The notes below the pieces were generated by a model. It saw only the letters and a program-made list of their open reading frames with translations, was not told the DNA's origin and did not search any database. This document shows, one piece after another, positions 14,808 through 22,084 of a stretch of DNA of 29,501 nucleotides (positions are counted from its first letter, which is position 1; every line of letters starts with the position of its first letter). The position numbers and the translations under genes were made by a program. This stretch comes from UBA4636 sp963650915 (GTDB lineage Bacteria > Bacillota > Clostridia > Christensenellales > Borkfalkiaceae). The stretch is taken from NCBI GenBank assembly GCA_963650915.1, contig CAVJMJ010000019.1:1-29501 (forward strand), written 5' to 3'.

Positions 14808-16070
14808 ATGAGCGAACTCAAAAGACTTAATACCGTTACCTTGGACGCAGACAAATGCAAAGGTTGCGTAACGTGCATGAAGCGTTGTCCTACCGAAGCC
14901 ATCAGAGTGCGCGACGGTAAAGCCAGCGTGATGTACGATAAGTGCATCGGTTGCGGAGAGTGCGTAAGGTTATGTCCTTACCGCGCAAAGGTAACGAGTT
15001 ATGACAAATTCGAGGTCGTAAGAGATCCGAAATACAAGTACAGAATAGTACTTCCCGCACCCTCGTTTTACGGGCAGTTTAACAACCTTACCGACGTTAA
15101 TTACGTTTTGGAGGGGTTAAAAAGGCTCGGTTTCGACGAGGTTTTCGAGGTGGGTAGAGGTGCCGAACTCAACACTCTCGTCACCCAAATTCTTTTGAAT
15201 AAGGGCGGTATTCCCAAGCCCGTAATCAGTACGGCTTGCCCTGCGATTTCGGAACTTATTTACGCTCGCTTTTCAAATTTAAAACAACATTTACTAAACG
15301 TTTTACCGCCCATCGACATTGCCGCCAAACTTGCGCGCGAAAAAGCGAGGAAAAGGGGTTATAATGACGAAGAAATAGGCGTTTTCTTTATTTCGCCCTG
15401 TCCTGCGAAGGTTTATGCCGTCAAGTCGTCGATGGGGGTTAAAAAGCCGTATATAGACGGTGCCTTATCGTCGGGTGAAATTTACATGAAACTGTTACCC
15501 GTCATGAAGCTTATCAAGGATCCCGAAAACCTTAGCAAAATGGGCGTTACGGGCTTACAATGGGCGTCAAGCGGGGGCGAAGCGGCTGCCGCCATGAGGG
15601 GCAAATATCTTGCCGCCGACGGCATAGAAAACTGCATGCACATTTTAGAGTCCGTCGAAAACGGTACTTTAAGCGAAATAGAATTTATAGAACTCAACGC
15701 CTGCATCGGCGGTTGCGTAGGTGGCGTTTTAAACGTCGAAAACCCCTTCGTAGCCAAGGCGAGAATACGCAATTTAAGGTCTAAGTTTCCTCAAATAGCC
15801 AATTCGCTTGCCGACACGGGTAAATCCGCAGACTACTACATGGTCGAAAAGCCTTTCGAGGGCAACGCTGTTTCTTTAGACAGAGCCGAAGCCTTTAACA
15901 GACTTTTACTCGTGCAGGAAATGTACGAAAAATTACCCCAGATAGATTGCGGGCTTTGCGGTGCGCCGAGTTGCAGAGCCTTTTGCGTGGACGTGGTTTC
16001 CGGGAACCTTCCCAAAGACGCCGTTTGTCCTCATCAAAAAGGTAAAATTGATATAAGGGACGAAAAATGA
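14808..16070 (+). CDS. Divergent [FeFe]-hydrogenase-like iron-sulfur protein
   Basis: A protein of 420 residues. Two [4Fe-4S] ferredoxin motifs open it (Cys17/20/23/27 and Cys46/49/52/56). The middle matches the large [FeFe]-hydrogenase domain. The cysteines that would hold the H-cluster cubane are kept: Cys144 in STACPAI, Cys198 in SPCPAK, Cys299 and Cys303 in ELNACIGGC. Lys201 is also kept. The proton-relay cysteine is Ala143, and the two methionines usually near the active site are Ser196 and Asn297. The C-terminus has a further Cys cluster (CGLCGAPSCRAFC...C), like the small Fe-S domain of CODH/ACS-type proteins. It may be an H2 or redox sensor, or a poorly active hydrogenase. Its stop overlaps the next start by 4 bases. 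Confidence 0.85.
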   Translation: MSELKRLNTVTLDADKCKGCVTCMKRCPTEAIRVRDGKASVMYDKCIGCGECVRLCPYRAKVTSYDKFEVVRDPKYKYRIVLPAPSFYGQFNNLTDVNYVLEGLKRLGFDEVFEVGRGAELNTLVTQILLNKGGIPKPVISTACPAISELIYARFSNLKQHLLNVLPPIDIAAKLAREKARKRGYNDEEIGVFFISPCPAKVYAVKSSMGVKKPYIDGALSSGEIYMKLLPVMKLIKDPENLSKMGVTGLQWASSGGEAAAAMRGKYLAADGIENCMHILESVENGTLSEIEFIELNACIGGCVGGVLNVENPFVAKARIRNLRSKFPQIANSLADTGKSADYYMVEKPFEGNAVSLDRAEAFNRLLLVQEMYEKLPQIDCGLCGAPSCRAFCVDVVSGNLPKDAVCPHQKGKIDIRDEK

Positions 16071-16399
16071 CGATAGAAAACGTTTGCCGTGTTTTATCGG
16101 CTGAAAAAGTCAATATTGTCGATGAAAGAAGGGAACTTTCCACGGGCTATGCGGGGGACTTATTAAGTTTCGTTATGGGCAAAGCACCGACGGGTTGCGT
16201 ATGGTTTACGGTTATGACAAACGTAAACGTTTGCGCCGTCGCCGCCTTAGCCGAAATAGCCCTCGTCGTTATTTGCGAAGGTTCGGAGCCTATGCTCGGC
16301 TTTACGGAAAAGGCAAAAGAACAAAACATAAACGTAATAAAAACCGACTTAGATATTTTCAACGCCATAAAAAGGGTTTTAAATGAAGGTAACTTATGA
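16067..16399 (+). CDS. DRTGG-domain-like protein (second copy)
   Basis: A protein of 110 residues related in plan to the 14023 gene: an N-terminal helix-strand unit (IENVCRVLSAEKVNIVD), then strands with AGDLLSFVMGK and VNVCAVAALAEIALVVICEG. The end is a helix-strand unit (KAKEQNINVIKT). No catalytic motif stands out. The four-base ATGA overlap with the hydrogenase-like gene and the 17-base overlap with the PHP gene indicate tight translational coupling. Having two related small proteins in one operon suggests a heterodimer or two ligand-binding subunits, which is inference. Confidence 0.6.
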   Translation: MTIENVCRVLSAEKVNIVDERRELSTGYAGDLLSFVMGKAPTGCVWFTVMTNVNVCAVAALAEIALVVICEGSEPMLGFTEKAKEQNINVIKTDLDIFNAIKRVLNEGNL

Positions 16400-17069
16400 T
16401 CTCCACGTGCATAGCGGATTGTCGCCGTGCGCAGAAAAAGACATGACCCCTTGCACGATAGTCGGTTTTGCAAAATTAAACGGTCTCGATATGGTTGCCA
16501 TATCCGACCACAACTCGATTTTAAACGTAAAAACGGCTCTAAAAGCGGGCGAATTTTACGGTGTTACCGTCGTTCCCGCAATGGAACTTCAAACGTCTGA
16601 AGACGTTCACATACTGTGTTTGTTTTCGTCTTACGAGGATCTTGAAGGCTTTTATTCCGCAGTCGAGTTTTACGAAATCGAAAATCGCCCGGATATTTTC
16701 GGTCATCAGTACGTATATGACGAAGAGGACGTAATCGTGGGCGAAGAAAAAAGGTTGTTACTCAACGGTTCAAAAATTTCATGTTCCGATGTACGTTCTT
16801 TGGCGGAATCATTTTCGGGTGTAGCCGTACCCGCTCACGTCGATAGGGAAGAAAACGGAATTGTTGCCGTTTTGGGCGCGGTTACCGAAGAGTTTACCGC
16901 GGTAGAACTATCGTCTAAGGCAACCGAAGAACAAATTGAGTTTTACCGAAAAAATTACAAAGTCATAATCGATTCGGACGCACACACGCTCGAAGCGATG
17001 TCGTCGGGTCGGGTTATAGACCTACCCGAAATAAGCGCGAACGCGCTCGTAGAATATTTAAAAAAATGA
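16383..17069 (+). CDS. PHP-domain metal-dependent phosphoesterase
   Basis: A protein of 228 residues covering one PHP domain. The metal-binding motifs are DLHVHSGLSPC (His8 and His10), ISDHNS, an MELQT glutamate, PAHVDR, and DSDAH near the C-terminus, which together give the usual three-metal site. It resembles the TrpH/YciV branch, whose members act on 3',5'-nucleotide bisphosphates or short RNA 5' ends; the substrate here is unknown. The start overlaps the DRTGG-like gene by 17 bases and has AAAAAGGG upstream. The stop overlaps the next gene by 4 bases. Its conserved metal ligands suggest an active enzyme, which is unexpected among hydrogenase genes. Confidence 0.87.
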   Translation: MKVTYDLHVHSGLSPCAEKDMTPCTIVGFAKLNGLDMVAISDHNSILNVKTALKAGEFYGVTVVPAMELQTSEDVHILCLFSSYEDLEGFYSAVEFYEIENRPDIFGHQYVYDEEDVIVGEEKRLLLNGSKISCSDVRSLAESFSGVAVPAHVDREENGIVAVLGAVTEEFTAVELSSKATEEQIEFYRKNYKVIIDSDAHTLEAMSSGRVIDLPEISANALVEYLKK

Positions 17070-17614
17070 GAGAACTATCGCTTAACGTTTTGGATATTGC
17101 CGAAAATTCCTTCAAGGCAAACGCAAAAACGGTGGAAATATCGATAATTCAAAAGGACGATTTACTTTCGATAATCGTTAAGGACGACGGAAAGGGAATG
17201 GACGAGGAATTTTTAAAAAGAGTCACAGATCCTTTTACGACGACGAGGACGACGAGAAAGGTCGGTATGGGCATACCCCTTTTCAAAATGGTTGCCGAGC
17301 AAAGCGGAGGCGATTTTAAAATCCGATCCGAGGTAAACAAGGGGACTATCGTTACCGCGACGTTTCAAATCGATAACGTCGACAGACCGCCTCTCGGCGA
17401 CATAGCCGAAACGATAACGTCGATAATAGCAAACTTAGGACAATCGAGGCTTATATTTAACTTTACGGCTTTCGGCGAATCGTTTACGCTCGATACCGAC
17501 GAGGTAAATAAAGAACTCGAAGGAATTCCGATAAACGCGCCTGAAATTTTAGTATTTTTGCGCGATATGATAAACGAAAATATAAAAACTAATTGTAGAG
17601 GTGTTTCATTATGA
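17066..17614 (+). CDS. GHKL ATPase, histidine-kinase-like (second copy)
   Basis: A protein of 182 residues. The N-box is LDIAENSFKANA, the G1 box is DDGKGMDEEF, an F-box-like DPFTTTRTTRKVGMGIPLFK follows, and the G2 end is NKGTIVTATF. A C-terminal part of about 65 residues after the ATPase domain has no clear assignment. There is no phosphoacceptor helix or membrane segment. It overlaps the PHP gene and the ferredoxin gene by 4 bases each. This GHKL gene type commonly precedes the ferredoxin and NuoF genes of clostridial hydrogenase operons, but its role is not established. Confidence 0.82.
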   Translation: MRELSLNVLDIAENSFKANAKTVEISIIQKDDLLSIIVKDDGKGMDEEFLKRVTDPFTTTRTTRKVGMGIPLFKMVAEQSGGDFKIRSEVNKGTIVTATFQIDNVDRPPLGDIAETITSIIANLGQSRLIFNFTAFGESFTLDTDEVNKELEGIPINAPEILVFLRDMINENIKTNCRGVSL

Positions 17615-17982
17615 AGAGCATAGCCGATATCAAGGCGATCAGAGAGAAAATGCAATCTGAAATCATCATGAGGGATAACAAGGATTGTGATGAAATCAGA
17701 GTTGTGGTAGGCATGGCAACTTGCGGTATATCCGCCGGCGCAAGACCCGTTTTCAACACTTTGGTTGACGAAGTTTTGAAAAGAAATTTAAAAAACGTTA
17801 AAATTTCGAGAACGGGTTGCCTCGGTATGTGCAAATTAGAGCCTATCGTCGAGGTTTACGTTCCAAATAAGGAAAAGGTAACCTATTGCCACGTCGATCC
17901 GGAAAAAGCGGTTAACATCGTGGTAAATCATCTTGTAAACGGAAACGTATGCACCGACTACTTGGTTTCAAGTGAAGAATAA
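17611..17982 (+). CDS. hndB: Thioredoxin-fold [2Fe-2S] ferredoxin (HndB-like)
   Basis: A protein of 123 residues with a short helical N-terminus and a thioredoxin-like fold. MATCGISAGARPV (Cys38) is the usual opening of this family, followed by RTGCLGMCKLEPIVEV (Cys70 and Cys74) and YCHVDPE (Cys93), which could be the fourth ligand. In tetrameric NADP-reducing hydrogenases this subunit sits beside the NuoF-like protein and carries electrons. The ATG has TAGAGGTG upstream. The stop is 15 bases before the NuoF-like gene. Confidence 0.88.
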   Translation: MKSIADIKAIREKMQSEIIMRDNKDCDEIRVVVGMATCGISAGARPVFNTLVDEVLKRNLKNVKISRTGCLGMCKLEPIVEVYVPNKEKVTYCHVDPEKAVNIVVNHLVNGNVCTDYLVSSEE

Positions 17983-17997
17983 TCGAGGTAATATTTT

Positions 17998-19812
17998 ATG
18001 TACAGAAGTCACGTTTTGGTATGCGGAGGCACCGGTTGCCACTCCAACAACAGCGCGAAAATTTTGCAAGAATTCAACGCGCAAATTAAAGCAAACGGAT
18101 TAGAACAGGACGTTATGACCGTTCAAACCGGTTGTTTCGGTCTTTGTGCGGTAGGTCCCGTAGTAATCGTTTACCCCGAAGGCGCCTTTTACTGCAAAAT
18201 TAAAGTCGAAGACGTAAAAGAAATCGTCGAAGAACACCTCGCAAAAGGTCGTATCGTCGAAAGATTGTTACATAAAGACGATCACGCCGACGCAAATCAT
18301 AAAGTTTCCGCACTTTCGGAAACCAATTTCTATAAAAAACAAACTCGTGTCGCATTGCGTAACTGCGGTGTCATCGATCCCGAAAATATCGACGAATACA
18401 TTGCTTACGACGGATATCAGGCTCTTATCAAAGTGCTTACTTCCATGTCGCAACAAGAAGTCATCGACGTAATTTTAAAATCCGGTTTAAGAGGTCGTGG
18501 CGGTGCGGGCTTCCCGACGGGTAGAAAATGGCAGTTCACCAAAGACGCCGTAGGCGACGAAAAATTCGTTTGCTGTAATGCCGACGAAGGCGACCCCGGC
18601 GCATTTATGGACAGATCCATTTTGGAAGGCGATCCTCATGCGGTAATCGAAGCAATGACAATTGCGGCGTACGCCATCGGTGCTCATCAAGGTTACGTTT
18701 ACGTACGTGCCGAATACCCAATCGCCGTACACAGACTTAAAGTTGCCATCAAACAAGCCGAAGAATACGGTTTACTCGGCGACGATATTTTAGGAACGGG
18801 CTTCAAGTTTAACCTCGGCGTTCGTTTGGGTGCGGGCGCATTCGTGTGCGGTGAAGAAACTGCTTTAATGACCTCTATAGAGGGCAAACGCGGTGAACCT
18901 CGTCCCCGTCCTCCTTTCCCGGCAATCAAAGGGCTTTTCGGAAAGCCTACCTTACTTAACAACGTAGAAACCTACGCAAACGTTTGCCAAATTATATTAA
19001 AAGGCGCAGATTGGTTTAGTTCCATGGGTACCGAAAAAAGTAAAGGTACCAAGGTATTCGCTCTCGGCGGTAAAATTACCAACACGGGTTTAGTCGAAAT
19101 TCCCATGGGTACCACTCTTCGCACCGTTATAGAAGATATCGGCGGCGGAATCCCTCACGGAAAGAAATTCAAAGCGGCTCAGACGGGCGGTCCTTCCGGC
19201 GGTTGCATTCCCGCAGAACACCTTGATATTCCCATCGATTACGACAACCTTATATCCATCGGTTCCATGATGGGTTCGGGCGGTCTTATCGTAATGGACG
19301 AAGACAACTGCATGGTCGATATCGCTAAATTCTTCCTCGAATTCACCGTTGACGAATCCTGCGGTAAATGTACTCCTTGCCGTATAGGTAACAAACGTTT
19401 ACTCGAACTTTTGACGAAAGTTACCGACGGTACTGCGACGTTGGAAGACCTCGACAAGATGGAAAAACTTTGCTATTACATAAAAGCAAACTCTCTTTGC
19501 GGGCTCGGTCAAACGGCACCTAACCCCGTTTTGTCCACCCTCCGTTACTTTAGAGACGAATATATCGCTCACGTCGTAGACAAAACTTGCCCCGCCGGCG
19601 TATGCAAGAAGCTTTTGAACTTCACTATCGATAAAGACAAATGTATCGGTTGCGGTATGTGTGCGAGAAATTGCCCCGCAAGTGCGATTGCAAGAACCGA
19701 TTACGTCGCTCCTTCGCACAAACTTGCTTCTTTTGAGATTGAAAGTGCGAAGTGCATTAAGTGCGGTGCTTGTATGCAAGGTTGTAAGTTCGGCGCAATA
19801 AGCAAAGGTTAA
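17998..19812 (+). CDS. hndC: NuoF-like flavoprotein subunit of NAD(P)-linked [FeFe]-hydrogenase (HydB/HndC)
   Basis: A protein of 604 residues that oxidises or reduces NAD(P)(H) through FMN and is the proposed bifurcation site in HydABC-type enzymes. Order of parts: N-terminal thioredoxin-like [2Fe-2S] domain (Cys9, Cys14, Cys46, Cys50); FMN/NADH-binding core with GRGGAGFPTG (166-175), NADEGDPGAFMDR and GAGAFVCGEETALM; the SLBB region; the [4Fe-4S] site ESCGKCTPC (Cys455, 458, 461) with Cys501. Two C-terminal ferredoxin motifs (Cys549/552/555/559 and Cys586/589/592/596) follow. The length and the fused domains are typical of the hydrogenase form rather than complex I. The ATG has GAGGTAA upstream. 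Confidence 0.95.
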   Translation: MYRSHVLVCGGTGCHSNNSAKILQEFNAQIKANGLEQDVMTVQTGCFGLCAVGPVVIVYPEGAFYCKIKVEDVKEIVEEHLAKGRIVERLLHKDDHADANHKVSALSETNFYKKQTRVALRNCGVIDPENIDEYIAYDGYQALIKVLTSMSQQEVIDVILKSGLRGRGGAGFPTGRKWQFTKDAVGDEKFVCCNADEGDPGAFMDRSILEGDPHAVIEAMTIAAYAIGAHQGYVYVRAEYPIAVHRLKVAIKQAEEYGLLGDDILGTGFKFNLGVRLGAGAFVCGEETALMTSIEGKRGEPRPRPPFPAIKGLFGKPTLLNNVETYANVCQIILKGADWFSSMGTEKSKGTKVFALGGKITNTGLVEIPMGTTLRTVIEDIGGGIPHGKKFKAAQTGGPSGGCIPAEHLDIPIDYDNLISIGSMMGSGGLIVMDEDNCMVDIAKFFLEFTVDESCGKCTPCRIGNKRLLELLTKVTDGTATLEDLDKMEKLCYYIKANSLCGLGQTAPNPVLSTLRYFRDEYIAHVVDKTCPAGVCKKLLNFTIDKDKCIGCGMCARNCPASAIARTDYVAPSHKLASFEIESAKCIKCGACMQGCKFGAISKG

Positions 19813-19824
19813 TAGGTGATGATT

Positions 19825-21558
19825 ATGATAAATTTAAAAATTAACAATATACCCGTAAGCGTTCCCGAAGGAACTACTATTTTGGAAGCCGCTCAAATGG
19901 CAGGCATCAGAATCCCCACTCTTTGCTACATGAAGGATATCAACGCCATCGGTGCATGTCGTATATGCCTCGTAGAAGTCAAAGGTGCGAGAAGTTTTGC
20001 CGCAGCCTGCGTTTATCCCGTAGCCGAAGGTATGGAAGTTTTTACCGACACGCCAAAACTTCGCGAATCGAGAAAAACCACTTTGGAACTTATATTGTCA
20101 GACCATAAAAAGGAATGCTTGTCTTGCGACAGAAATCTTCATTGCGAACTTCAATCGCTTGCTTACGAATACGGTTGCGACGCTAATTTTTATCACGGCG
20201 TCGAAAATAAATACGAACAAGACCTTTCCACCGATTATCTCGTAAGGGATAACGAAAAGTGTATTCTTTGCAGAAGATGCGTTGCGGTTTGCAACAAAAT
20301 TCAGCATTGCGGTGTTATAAACGCTCAAAACCGCGGTTTTGCAACTCATATCGGTCAGGCTTTCGGTGACGAATTAGCCGAAACCGCTTGTGCCGGATGC
20401 GGTCAATGCATCAACGTTTGTCCTACCGGCGCATTAACCGAAAAGAGCGAAATCGACAAAGTTTTATCTGCCATTGCCGATCCCGATAAAGTCGTTATCG
20501 CAGGCGTTGCTCCCTCGGTAAGAGCGGGCTTGGGCGAAGAATTCGGTTATCCCATCGGCACCAACGTTGAAGGCAAGATGGTTCAGGCTCTTAAAATGCT
20601 TCACTTCGATAAGGTTTTCGACGTAAACGTTACGGCGGATCTTACCATTTTGGAAGAAGCAAACGAACTCGTCGAGAGAATTCAAAATAACGGAACTCTC
20701 CCCATGATCACGAGTTGTTCTCCCGGTTGGGTTAGATTTTTGGAATACTATTATCCCTCTTTGATTCCCAATTTATCTACTTGCAAATCTCCGCAACAGA
20801 TGTTCGGCGCAATAGTTAAAACTTATTACGCAAACAAGATGAACATCGATCCCGAAAACATTTTCGTCGTATCCGTAATGCCTTGCGTTGCCAAAAAGTT
20901 TGAAAAAACTCGCGATAACGAAGACGCTTCGGGATATCCCGATATCGACGCAGCCATAACGAGCAGGGAACTTGCGAGAATGATAAAGCGTGCGGGCATT
21001 TTATTCAGAGATATTCCCGACGCAGGGTTTGACAATCCTTTAGGCGAATACACTGGTGCAGGCGTTATTTTCGGCGCAACGGGCGGTGTTATGGAAGCCG
21101 CTCTTCGTACAGCAGTCGAAACCATAACCGGTAAGGAACTAAAAAACCCCGAATTTACCGAAGTAAGAGGCACTAAGGGCATGAAAGAAGCAAGTTATAA
21201 AGTAGGCAAACTTGAAGTTAAAGTTGCCGTTGCATCGGGCTTAGAGAACGCAAGGGTGTTGTGCGACCAAATCAAAAACGGCACGTCGCCCTATCAGTTT
21301 ATCGAAATCATGGCTTGTCCCGGCGGTTGCGTAAACGGAGGCGGTCAACCTATCGTCGACGCTTATACGAGAAGAACGGTAGACGTACAGGCTTTGAGAG
21401 CAAAAGTTTTGTACGATATCGACAAGGAAACTCCTTTGAGAAAGAGCCACGAAAGCCCCGTTTGCAAGGCTATTTACGGCGAATACTTAGGAAAGCCCGG
21501 TAGTCACGAAGCCCACAAAGTATTACATACCACCTACGTTGCAAGAAAGAAATATTAA
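19825..21558 (+). CDS. hydA: [FeFe]-hydrogenase catalytic subunit HydA (HndD type)
   Basis: A protein of 577 residues from the ATG at 19825, chosen because TAGGTGAT, the distal part of an ideal ribosome binding site, is just upstream; GTG 19816 and ATG 19819 are in frame alternatives. Domains in order: plant-type [2Fe-2S] (Cys34, 45, 48, 62); His-ligated [4Fe-4S] (His94, Cys98, 101, 107); two ferredoxin clusters (CILCRRCVAVC, CAGCGQCINVC); the H-cluster domain with TSCSPGW (296-302), MPCVAKK (Cys354, Lys357) and MACPGGCVNGGG (Cys498, Cys502). A small-subunit-like tail (RKSHESP...LGKPGSHEAHKVLH) ends it. The second cysteine of the classical TSCCP motif is Ser299. With NuoE and NuoF partners it should form a bifurcating or NAD(P)-linked complex. 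Confidence 0.96.
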   Translation: MINLKINNIPVSVPEGTTILEAAQMAGIRIPTLCYMKDINAIGACRICLVEVKGARSFAAACVYPVAEGMEVFTDTPKLRESRKTTLELILSDHKKECLSCDRNLHCELQSLAYEYGCDANFYHGVENKYEQDLSTDYLVRDNEKCILCRRCVAVCNKIQHCGVINAQNRGFATHIGQAFGDELAETACAGCGQCINVCPTGALTEKSEIDKVLSAIADPDKVVIAGVAPSVRAGLGEEFGYPIGTNVEGKMVQALKMLHFDKVFDVNVTADLTILEEANELVERIQNNGTLPMITSCSPGWVRFLEYYYPSLIPNLSTCKSPQQMFGAIVKTYYANKMNIDPENIFVVSVMPCVAKKFEKTRDNEDASGYPDIDAAITSRELARMIKRAGILFRDIPDAGFDNPLGEYTGAGVIFGATGGVMEAALRTAVETITGKELKNPEFTEVRGTKGMKEASYKVGKLEVKVAVASGLENARVLCDQIKNGTSPYQFIEIMACPGGCVNGGGQPIVDAYTRRTVDVQALRAKVLYDIDKETPLRKSHESPVCKAIYGEYLGKPGSHEAHKVLHTTYVARKKY

Positions 21559-21609
21559 TTCCTTTTAGTAACGACTTATTGTGCTATTGTAGATGTAATC
21601 TGTTACGAA

Positions 21610-21714
21610 CAGGCGATAATAGCTTATTGCCGATAGGTTTCGTTTGCCGACAGGCGATATTTGCCGACAGGCGATATTTTGCCGATAGGTTTTTTTTGCC
21701 GACAGGCGATATTT
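21610..21714. repeat. Tandem 17-18 bp repeats after hydA
   Basis: Five consecutive units start at 21629, 21646, 21663, 21681 and 21698. Three have the form GCCGACAGGCGATATTT and two the form GCCGATAGGTTT plus T-rich ends. A partial copy (ACAGGCGATAAT) precedes them near 21610. They begin about 50 bases after the hydA stop and precede the terminator. An open frame crosses them but also runs through the terminator, so I do not call it a gene. Confidence 0.85.
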
Positions 21715-21775
21715 ACCCAAAGGTTGCAATAGATAATTTTATAATTAATTTATTTTATAAAATTGGATTGTTTTT

Positions 21776-21803
21776 ACGCGTCCGCTTCTGCGGACGCGTT
21801 TTT
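21776..21803 (+). terminator. Intrinsic terminator of the hydrogenase operon
   Basis: ACGCGTCCGC (21776-21785) and GCGGACGCGT (21790-21799) form a perfect 10-bp GC-rich stem with a TTCT loop, followed by five T. Strong and unambiguous. Confidence 0.93.
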
Positions 21804-21844
21804 CAATTACAAACGGTATTTTTTCATTTCGTGACGATATTGCG

Positions 21845-21873
21845 TTGACAACGAGTAAATAAAATGATACAAT
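21845..21873 (+). promoter_or_regulatory. SigA-type promoter of the YwaF-ABC operon
   Basis: TTGACA (21845-21850) and TACAAT (21868-21873) are spaced by 17 bases. Transcription would start near 21880, leaving a leader of about 200 AT-rich bases before the first gene. Confidence 0.75.
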
Positions 21874-21891
21874 TTAAACGATGTGAAATAC

Positions 21892-21953
21892 TTGTAACGA
21901 TAATTTATATTAATTGTTAAAATTGTAACGATAATTTATATTAATTGTTAAAA
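21892..21953. repeat. Perfect 31-bp tandem duplication in the leader of the ABC operon
   Basis: Two identical 31-base units, 21892-21922 and 21923-21953, each opening with TTGTAACGATAA and closing with TTAATTGTTAAAA, lie about 20-80 bases downstream of the -10 box. They may be paired regulator sites or a slippage product. The leader also contains an 8-bp inverted repeat, ATAGGTTG (22010-22017) with CAACCTAT (22035-22042). Confidence 0.85.
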
Positions 21954-22084
21954 AATATTTATATTTTATTGTTTTTTTCAAACGAAATACAAACTTAGAA
22001 GATATAATAATAGGTTGAGTTAAAAATTGTTTTGCAACCTATGATGAATCGACCTATAAATTTAAGGCATTTTCGGAAACACAT

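Noticed and set aside
21579..21848. An 89-codon frame after hydA
   Set aside because: It is made from the 17-18 bp repeats and reads straight through the operon terminator.
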